NCBI GenBank assembly: GCA_036365455.1
Contig: JAWQUS010000022.1
Coordinates: 744,001-808,000 of the forward strand
Direction of reading: 5' to 3'
From: Macrosoma leucophasiata
Lineage: Eukaryota; Arthropoda; Insecta; Lepidoptera; Hedylidae
Length of the DNA: 64,000 nucleotides
Shown piece after piece: positions 62,401 through 64,000 of this stretch (position 1 is the first letter of the stretch; each line of letters begins with the position of its first letter). The notes beneath the pieces are model-generated. The model did not search any database and was not told the origin of the DNA. It saw nothing but the letters and a program-made list of their open reading frames with translations. The translations under genes and the position numbers were made by a program.

Positions 62401-62772
62401 TTCCATACAAATAGTCCCTATCTATCAAACCTTTGACACATTATTTCATTTTGAGGCAATACAAAGTTTGCCGGATCAGCTAGTTGAGCATACAAAAATC
62501 ACAAAGCTCTGTAGCGATGCTAAAGTCAGTCTACATTAACCCCCTTTTAGTTTATAAACATATTTTCACTAAAGTGTTGCTAATCTCTTCTTTGTCTTTT
62601 TCTGTCCTGTACATTTGACAGTTACCTAACAGTCTTATCAAAACCCAAAATTTTCTGAAGGATGTGTTAGTGAGAAAAATGGTTTTTTTTTCAGGCACCC
62701 ACAGCAGTTTGCAGGGTGATGCGCACGCGTTGGCCACCGTCACCGCCATCATTGACGGCACCGGCAGCATCG
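41395..62772 (+). CDS. SLC37-family sugar-phosphate/phosphate antiporter, 3' end outside window
   Basis: SLC37 proteins are 12-helix major facilitator transporters of the ER membrane that exchange glucose-6-phosphate or related sugar phosphates for phosphate. Eleven exons join in phase: 41395-41492, 42777-42946, 45575-45655, 46865-46998, 47703-47835, 50919-51067, 51477-51542, 59290-59485, 60176-60324, 61655-61778 and 62695-62772 (459 codons so far). Family blocks: YHLTRKPISVVKSILHQNC with WCNWAPF; GIWNSHTSLGNILG; LTPRQSGELSTAFDVGG; VNGPYALITTAVSADLG; TAIIDGTGSIG. The central loop (DEEPPQVIVGDQ to the RRSSSSRS stretch) is the variable cytosolic segment. Closest in type to SLC37A1/A2/A3 rather than A4. 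In-frame upstream ATGs at 41338 and 41365 are possible. The last exons must lie right of 64000. Confidence 0.94.
41680..41740 (+). mobile_element. SINE A head fragment
   Basis: ttactggtggtagagttcc to ccgcattacctac, ten bases left of a full copy: a head-to-tail pair. Confidence 0.7.
41749..42034 (+). mobile_element. SINE A, full length
   Basis: ttactggtggtagagctcc to cataacataataaaaaaaa. A third partial unit (gcgccaaatgttagtgttc) follows at 42035-42105. Confidence 0.83.
42366..42604 (-). mobile_element. SINE A, left arm of an inverted pair
   Basis: tgtaatggaggtcgcaaaca to gagctcctacatgggaa; the about 60 bp between ctgcatt and tggtggcc is deleted. Joined head to head with the next copy. Confidence 0.75.
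42605..42760 (+). mobile_element. SINE A, right arm of an inverted pair
   Basis: acaactaaggtctcagaga to cattcattacattaaaaca. Its end is 17 bp from exon 2, so the exon's branch-point zone lies inside the SINE tail. Confidence 0.72.
42777..42946 (+). CDS. SLC37 exon 2
   Basis: Acceptor taccttctccgcag; encodes YQVSILTLTYFTYMTYHL then TRKPISVVKSILHQNC and DDQWCNWAPF. TM1 plus the RKPISVVKS motif. Donor gttagt, phase 1. Confidence 0.96.
42975..43550. mobile_element. Helitron-like J element with internal tandem triplication
   Basis: cttgctgtgcccgcgacttt at left and caaacagacagacaaacaga near the right. Between 43065 and 43400 a unit of about 125 bp (agtagcctaagttactcctt ... gtaggtatgtatgtatg) occurs three times. 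Confidence 0.6.
43576..43763. mobile_element. hAT-type MITE G, monomer form
   Basis: 188 bp, ends CAGTGATTCCCAAA / TTTGGGAACCTCTG, exact duplications gtttaaaa (43568-43575, 43764-43771). It lacks the extra left half of the other two copies. Confidence 0.88.
44140..44265 (+). mobile_element. Element E, short version
   Basis: A truncated antisense unit (gtcgctttaccactaagcta) and a sense unit (ggactggactggttatcc, T arm gcaggttcgattcctgc) meet at (tag)n with almost no spacer. 43772-44139 otherwise shows short ctatgtttcag repeats only. Confidence 0.5.
44287..44575 (-). mobile_element. SINE A, full length
   Basis: Minus polarity, tttttatgtaacgaaagtg to ggagctctaccaccagta. Confidence 0.83.
44639..44934. 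mobile_element. SINE A inverted fusion
   Basis: A short mixed fragment (44639-44698) meets a plus-polarity copy (44699-44934) at a perfect 27-bp palindrome with a 2-bp centre (44671-44726). Confidence 0.72.
44936..45241 (-). mobile_element. SINE B
   Basis: ctgggcacgagtctctcccc to the head gcgctgggccattcgcgct; about 30 bp of the 3' part are lost. Confidence 0.8.
45243..45570 (+). mobile_element. LINE T 3' end
   Basis: ttgttgggtagcggagttct, ttattcgctctaggtagttt, taaagatctattcgaaataa, then a pyrimidine-rich tail that runs straight into the exon 3 acceptor. Confidence 0.62.
45575..45655 (+). CDS. SLC37 exon 3
   Basis: Acceptor tttttctcttgcag; encodes NTNDANTLLGALDSAFLF then SYAGAMFVSG; donor gtaaat, phase 1. 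TM2. Confidence 0.93.
45722..46095 (+). mobile_element. Element O
   Basis: tggcgggagggaaccttgaa to gtaatagcgacgcc and an A tail of 14. Confidence 0.62.
46098..46625 (-). mobile_element. SINE L split by MITE N
   Basis: SINE L parts at 46098-46212 and 46546-46625; the tRNA-like head (reverse of cagcgatgtgagacgaccg) is at right. Confidence 0.65.
46213..46545. mobile_element. hAT-type MITE N
   Basis: Ends TAGGGGCGGATTT / AAATCCGCCCCTG with exact 8-bp duplications catacaaa (46205-46212, 46546-46553). Confidence 0.85.
46865..46998 (+). CDS. SLC37 exon 4
   Basis: Acceptor acttttttccag; encodes MVAERVDLRYFLSLGMLV then SSIFCYLFGLGRTLNIHN and ITFYLLVQ; donor gtgagt, phase 0. The loop 2-3 ERxxLRY motif and TM3. 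Confidence 0.95.
47116..47468 (+). mobile_element. SINE B, full length with 15-bp duplication
   Basis: Exact duplications attatttgtccagct (47101-47115, 47469-47483). Head: gcgcgcatggcc, then ctactcggttaagcgatac and gtgatgggtgaccgctagt, which match 5S rRNA internal-promoter sequence. The end is gggttgcc(att)n. Confidence 0.88.
47484..47580. repeat. Short inverted repeat
   Basis: agaatcttttgttagtacg and cgtactaactaacaaaagat face each other about 45 bp apart, immediately after the SINE B duplication. Confidence 0.55.
47703..47835 (+). CDS. SLC37 exon 5
   Basis: Acceptor ttggcgcacag; encodes AGAGIAQTTGWPGTVATV then GKWFGNTKKGLIFGIWNS and HTSLGNIL(G); donor gtgagt, phase 1. TTGWPxVV and GIWNSHTSxGNILG are SLC37 signatures. 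Confidence 0.97.
47874..48066 (-). mobile_element. SINE L, full length
   Basis: cactcacagccccacagtag to the B box gggatcgaacccgcgacc and head tcacaccgctggac. A fragment of repeat P (gttccatacctcgaaagg) follows to about 48140. Confidence 0.72.
48185..48600. other. Unassigned block in SLC37 intron 5
   Basis: Contains a pyrimidine-rich ccctccctctctctcgtccc and gaaccagtgacctacgta. It could be a retroelement 5' region; I found no second copy or ORF. Confidence 0.25.
48604..48850 (+). repeat. Repeat S, uninterrupted copy
   Basis: gtaaaagagagtatggaaca to ttccaagtgattaattttt; the same sequence at 16990 is split by a Helitron-like insert. Confidence 0.65.
49012..49160 (+). mobile_element. Element I, truncated
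   Basis: ccagagaataataataatac, aatggacacttcgacgtcc, gtgcacgtgtaaatacc. Confidence 0.6.
49163..49401. mobile_element. Possible MITE with AGGAAGCGCTTT ends
   Basis: The 12-bp end is exactly inverted at 49390-49401. Single copy here, no duplication seen. Confidence 0.3.
49443..49705. mobile_element. Helitron-like J element
   Basis: ctagctgacccggcaaact at left, tatatatagata at right; the minus strand reads TCTATATATATA...GCTAG. Confidence 0.65.
49841..50196 (-). mobile_element. SINE B, full length with 12-bp duplication
   Basis: Duplications acgtaagggtta at 49829-49840 and 50197-50208. Complete from the (att) end at left to the head agcgcgcatggcccagcgg at right. Confidence 0.88.
50343..50866 (+). 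mobile_element. SINE A split by element R (50548-50789)
   Basis: SINE A parts 50343-50547 and 50790-50866 are continuous; tgtct repeats at both joins. Element R here runs gtggaggaacagg to gtggacgctac, the inverse of 36530. Confidence 0.78.
50919..51067 (+). CDS. SLC37 exon 6
   Basis: Acceptor ttttaatctacag; encodes TVMAAEYVERDWSLSFVW then PALVMGCVGFLVFLFLTP and EPRHVGIVGDRAS; donor gtgtgt. TM5-TM6. Confidence 0.95.
51132..51432 (-). mobile_element. SINE D, full length
   Basis: acgcctgtaatccccgaag at left to the B box (reverse of ggttcgattcccggg) and head (cctagtggtagcaggcc reversed) at right. Confidence 0.8.
51477..51542 (+). CDS. SLC37 exon 7
   Basis: 22 codons, PSRSIRRSESDEEPPQVI VGDQ, between ttgttccag and gtaagt, phase 0 at both ends. 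Part of the hydrophilic central loop; being phase-neutral it could be skipped without frame change. Confidence 0.88.
51553..51850. mobile_element. AT-rich MITE-like block with ATTCGAA motifs
   Basis: Starts aggggtgtgcgaataattcg and has many attcgaat/ttcgaat motifs in both orientations. Confidence 0.45.
52137..52768 (-). mobile_element. Repeat P
   Basis: aaaccggacaagtgcgagtt to aaggtacggaacccta; inverse of 34956-35580. Confidence 0.68.
52790..53477. mobile_element. Inverted-repeat element Q carrying SINE insertions
   Basis: Left arm aaaccgacttcaaaactgaa to tattatttatatgtac; right arm, inverted, at 53068-53142 and 53440-53477. A SINE D end (52966-53050) and a SINE A (53143-53439) lie inside. 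Confidence 0.6.
53143..53439 (+). mobile_element. SINE A, full length
   Basis: ttactggtggtagagctcc to cataacatt and 17 A, inserted in the right arm of element Q. Confidence 0.85.
53803..54236. mobile_element. MITE K split by element I (53929-54132)
   Basis: MITE K halves: atcgagcctacgaaaaaga left and gcctaaggtcgatgtgcaat right. The element I insert is flanked by tcaaaat at 53922-53928 and 54133-54139. Confidence 0.72.
54256..54602 (-). mobile_element. SINE B, full length
   Basis: ataatggcaacccattatac to cgctgagccatgcgcgct; small internal deletions. Confidence 0.82.
54844..55118 (-). mobile_element. SINE A
   Basis: T run, gaaagtggcaaacaagcatg to gagctccgtcactggagct. The head end is replaced by the LINE T fragment that follows. 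Confidence 0.8.
55119..55395 (-). mobile_element. LINE T fragment
   Basis: Near-identical to 1971-2246. 55396-55738 has no feature beyond a 45-bp piece also found near 8010. Confidence 0.6.
55739..56215 (-). mobile_element. Repeat M, uninterrupted
   Basis: gataagataagaaacattta to atcaaagaattataa; gives the empty site of the insert at 26924. Confidence 0.7.
56216..57019. other. Unassigned stretch with a tRNA-like head
   Basis: No gene. gtctgggtggcgcagtggta at about 56949 has a perfect A box (TGGCGCAGTGG) and may start a SINE that the following MITE interrupts. Confidence 0.3.
57020..57737. mobile_element. MITE with 30-bp perfect inverted ends
   Basis: gtgcgttccactaagcgttc begins a 30-bp end repeated exactly inverted at 57708-57737. 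718 bp, no transposase. Confidence 0.8.
57740..58200. repeat. GC-rich block with T-arm-like sequence
   Basis: GC-rich ggcggcgggggcg tracts and a minus-strand B box (reverse of gggttcgattcccgg at about 57982). Several overlapping open frames are low-complexity artefacts. Confidence 0.35.
58244..58370. repeat. Long hairpin, 55-bp arms
   Basis: Arms from tatttttatattgtaaacg to taatcgaagtattta are repeated inverted after a loop of about 23 nt (cctcgacactcgacgtttcg). Confidence 0.75.
58538..58640 (+). mobile_element. LINE U tail fragment
   Basis: catggcgtcaaaagattcct and cagggctggcatcgcgttgg, as at 19112. A decayed antisense tRNA-like unit (gactcgaacccgcgacca) follows at 58761-58840. Confidence 0.5.
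58911..59166 (-). mobile_element. SINE A
   Basis: tatcgaagtggcaaacaagc to gagctctaccaccagtaaa, with a 20-bp deletion. Confidence 0.8.
59290..59485 (+). CDS. SLC37 exon 8
   Basis: Acceptor tattattattttacag; encodes TSDEATEETALLSRRSSS then SLTRALAIPGVMEFSLSL and YTFLYWLPAYINTS; donor gtaagt, phase 1. Ends the central loop (with an ETALL acidic-dileucine-type motif) and forms TM7. Confidence 0.95.
59745..59870 (+). mobile_element. Element E, left arm only
   Basis: agaaaaatggaaagaaaaat then an intact antisense tRNA-like unit (59768-59843) and the start of the spacer. Confidence 0.65.
60176..60324 (+). CDS. SLC37 exon 9
   Basis: Acceptor ttttttttacttcag; encodes HLTPRQSGELSTAFDVGG then VLGAVLAGWLADVAGAPA and LVCAALYALTAPT; donor gtgagt, phase 0. 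SGELSxxFDVGG is a family signature. Its last 24 bp and the donor form the first unit of the minisatellite at 60301. Confidence 0.96.
60301..60696 (+). repeat. 57-bp minisatellite overlapping the exon 9 splice donor
   Basis: Seven units (starts 60301, 60358, 60413, 60470, 60527, 60584, 60641), each with tacgcactcactgcgccc, cc/ct and gtgagt. Unit 2 is 55 bp, the others 57. Three more units lie at 61098-61249 after an insertion that carries an element E fragment (60703-60790). Confidence 0.95.
61098..61249 (+). repeat. Minisatellite, second block
   Basis: Three further units (61098, 61155, 61212), the last cut by a SINE A end at 61246-61299. All keep gtgagt. 60791-61097 shows no feature. Confidence 0.92.
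61246..61299 (+). mobile_element. SINE A 3' fragment
   Basis: acatcaatgtgagctgcatg to cattacat and A run. Confidence 0.65.
61325..61632 (+). mobile_element. SINE D, full length
   Basis: Head ggtggcctagtggtagcagg (A box), B box gggttcgattcccg, a G run of about 18, body and acaggcgtgaaattacg end. It ends 22 bp before exon 10. Confidence 0.82.
61655..61778 (+). CDS. SLC37 exon 10
   Basis: Acceptor ttattgtttcag; encodes LLAYQMWGSISYTLNVSL then LVAAGMLVNGPYALITTA VSADL(G); donor gtcagt, phase 1. VNGPYALITTAVSADLG is a family signature (TM10 region). Confidence 0.97.
61827..62176 (+). mobile_element. SINE B, full length
   Basis: aagcgcccatggccccgtgg, ctactcggttaagcgatta, gtgatgggtgaccgctagtg to gggttgcctttttttt. 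Confidence 0.82.
62222..62486 (+). mobile_element. Helitron-like J element, complete
   Basis: A|TCTATATATATAAAAATG at left, GCCGGATCAGCTAG|T at right; no duplication; no replicase/helicase coding. Confidence 0.68.
62695..62772 (+). CDS. SLC37 exon 11
   Basis: Acceptor gtttttttttcag; encodes THSSLQGDAHALATVTAI IDGTGSI(G); donor gtatgt, phase 1. The frame stays open to a further exon outside the window. Confidence 0.96.
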
Positions 62773-62972
62773 GTATGTATACTGACTGTGTGATAGACAC
62801 ACCGTGGGCGGCACACATGGACACACCTTAGCGCGGCTATTGCACGTTTCCTTGTCGCTCGACGAAATTACCAATCGAATGCCACCGATATAATAAAATT
62901 TGCAGTTTACTAAATATCGTTGAGAAGTTGCTAGTTTTCCTTTAAAGAATATATATTTATATAGGTAGAACT

Positions 62973-64000
62973 ATGTTACTACCTTTAATTGATATTATTC
63001 TTCCTGTCTTGACCCACATAATTAACTATTCGTTGGAATCTGGGACCTTTCCTGTTATTTGGCGCAAAGCGTTTGTTATCCCTCTTCCAAAAAAGCCTAA
63101 TCCCAGCTCTTTCAACCATTTTAGACCGATTTCAATTTTACCTTTCCTTTCAAAAGTTTTGGAAGTCGTAGTTCATTCACAATTTAGCAAATACGTTCAC
63201 AAAAATAACCTTCTGTCTCCTTTTCAATCCGGATTCAGATCTAGCCATAGCACAGCCACTGCTCTGCTCAAAGTTGTTGAGGATGTCAGATCCGGAATGG
63301 AAAATTCTGGTCTCACAGTGTTAGTCCTTATCGACTTCTCGAACGCCTTTAACACTGTGGACTACGACTTGCTACTTAAAATTTTTTGGAAAATTGGAAC
63401 CTCGCCATTAGTCCAGAACTGGTTTTCCTCTTACCTTCGTGGTCGTCTGCAGGCGGTTCGAATCGATCGTGATTTCTCCGATTGGTGTGAATTGTCCTCT
63501 GGCGTACCACAAGGCGGCATTCTTTCTCCTTTATTTTTTTCACTTTTTATTAATACTGTCACGAACATTCTTAAATGCTCTTACCATTTGTACGCGGATG
63601 ATCTTCAGATGTATGTTCAGGCTGATTTTGATAATATTGATAGCGCTATTTCGTTACTAAATGATGACCTCAGTACCTTATCAACTTGGTCTCAAAATTT
63701 TGGTATTTCAGTTAATATTAGTAAATGCCAGGCTTGCATTTTAGGCAGCCCTTATTTCATAAATAAATTGGATTATAATAACTTATCTCCTCTACTTTAT
63801 AATAACAACCCAATTCCAGTAACTCGCGATGTAAAAGATCTGGGCTTATATGTTGACGCAACTTTAAATTGGAATTCTCAGATTACAAATGTATGTAAGG
63901 TCACCACTGCCACGCTGCGTTCTCTTTATAGGTTTAAGAATTTTTTTACCTTCTAAAACTAAATTGCTCCTGGTACAATCACTTATTTTTCCCATCATTG
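62973..64000 (+). mobile_element. Jockey-like LINE, reverse transcriptase domain
   Basis: 327 open codons with all main motifs: KKPNPSSFNHFRPISILP, GFRSSHSTATALL, LIDFSNAFNTVDY (catalytic Asp), SGVPQGGILSPLFFSLFI and YHLYADDLQMY (catalytic Asp pair). A one-base shift in a T run near 63945 breaks the frame, after which KTKLLLVQSLIFPII continues to the window end. It lacks the endonuclease here, so it is 5'-truncated. It is inserted in SLC37 intron 11. Confidence 0.9.

Overview
The window reads as nuclear DNA of a moth or butterfly (Lepidoptera). It is AT-rich, its genes are split into small exons with GT/AG introns, and most of the intron and intergenic sequence is interspersed repeats of lepidopteran type: jockey-like and other LINE fragments, tRNA- and 5S-like SINEs, Helitron-like A|TC...CTAG|T elements and hAT-type MITEs with 8-bp target duplications. 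I cannot name the species.

Four protein-coding genes can be assembled by joining exons with matching phase. (1) SAM50 (mitochondrial outer-membrane beta-barrel assembly) lies on the minus strand; five 5' exons lie at 11251-3222 and the rest runs off the left edge. (2) PUS10 (tRNA pseudouridine synthase) lies on the plus strand at 11884-31325, complete in 12 exons (573 codons plus stop), head to head with SAM50 across 632 bp. (3) An unrecognised minus-strand gene has exons at 40117-39983, 38947-38751 and 36174-36020 and a possible last exon at 31981-31892; it looks like a secreted or single-pass protein. (4) A SLC37-family sugar-phosphate transporter lies on the plus strand from 41395; eleven exons are visible to 62772 and the C-terminal exons lie beyond the right edge. 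The order is divergent (SAM50/PUS10), convergent (PUS10/unknown), divergent (unknown/SLC37). No functional link between them is implied.

I name the repeat families by letter. A: about 300-bp SINE, about 30 copies, GGTGGTAGAGCTCC head. B: about 355-bp SINE with a 5S-rRNA-like head. C: LINE 3' end. D: tRNA-headed SINE. E: palindromic element with two inverted tRNA-like units. F: AAAGGAGATGTTGC MITE. G: hAT MITE CAGTGATTCCCAAA. H: MITE CATAGAGCAACACGG. I: CAGAGAATA element. J: Helitron-like. L: tRNA-headed SINE. M, O, P, S, T: others. Many are nested, and several abut splice acceptors.

The observations I rate highest are: a 57-bp minisatellite that starts in SLC37 exon 9 and copies its GTGAGT splice donor ten times; a retroposed palindrome with inverted tRNA-like arms whose variants match within a copy but differ between copies; a LINE (TTTC)n tail that serves as the polypyrimidine tract of SLC37 exon 3; and the unrecognised secreted-type gene. 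No CRISPR array, phage or bacterial system is present.
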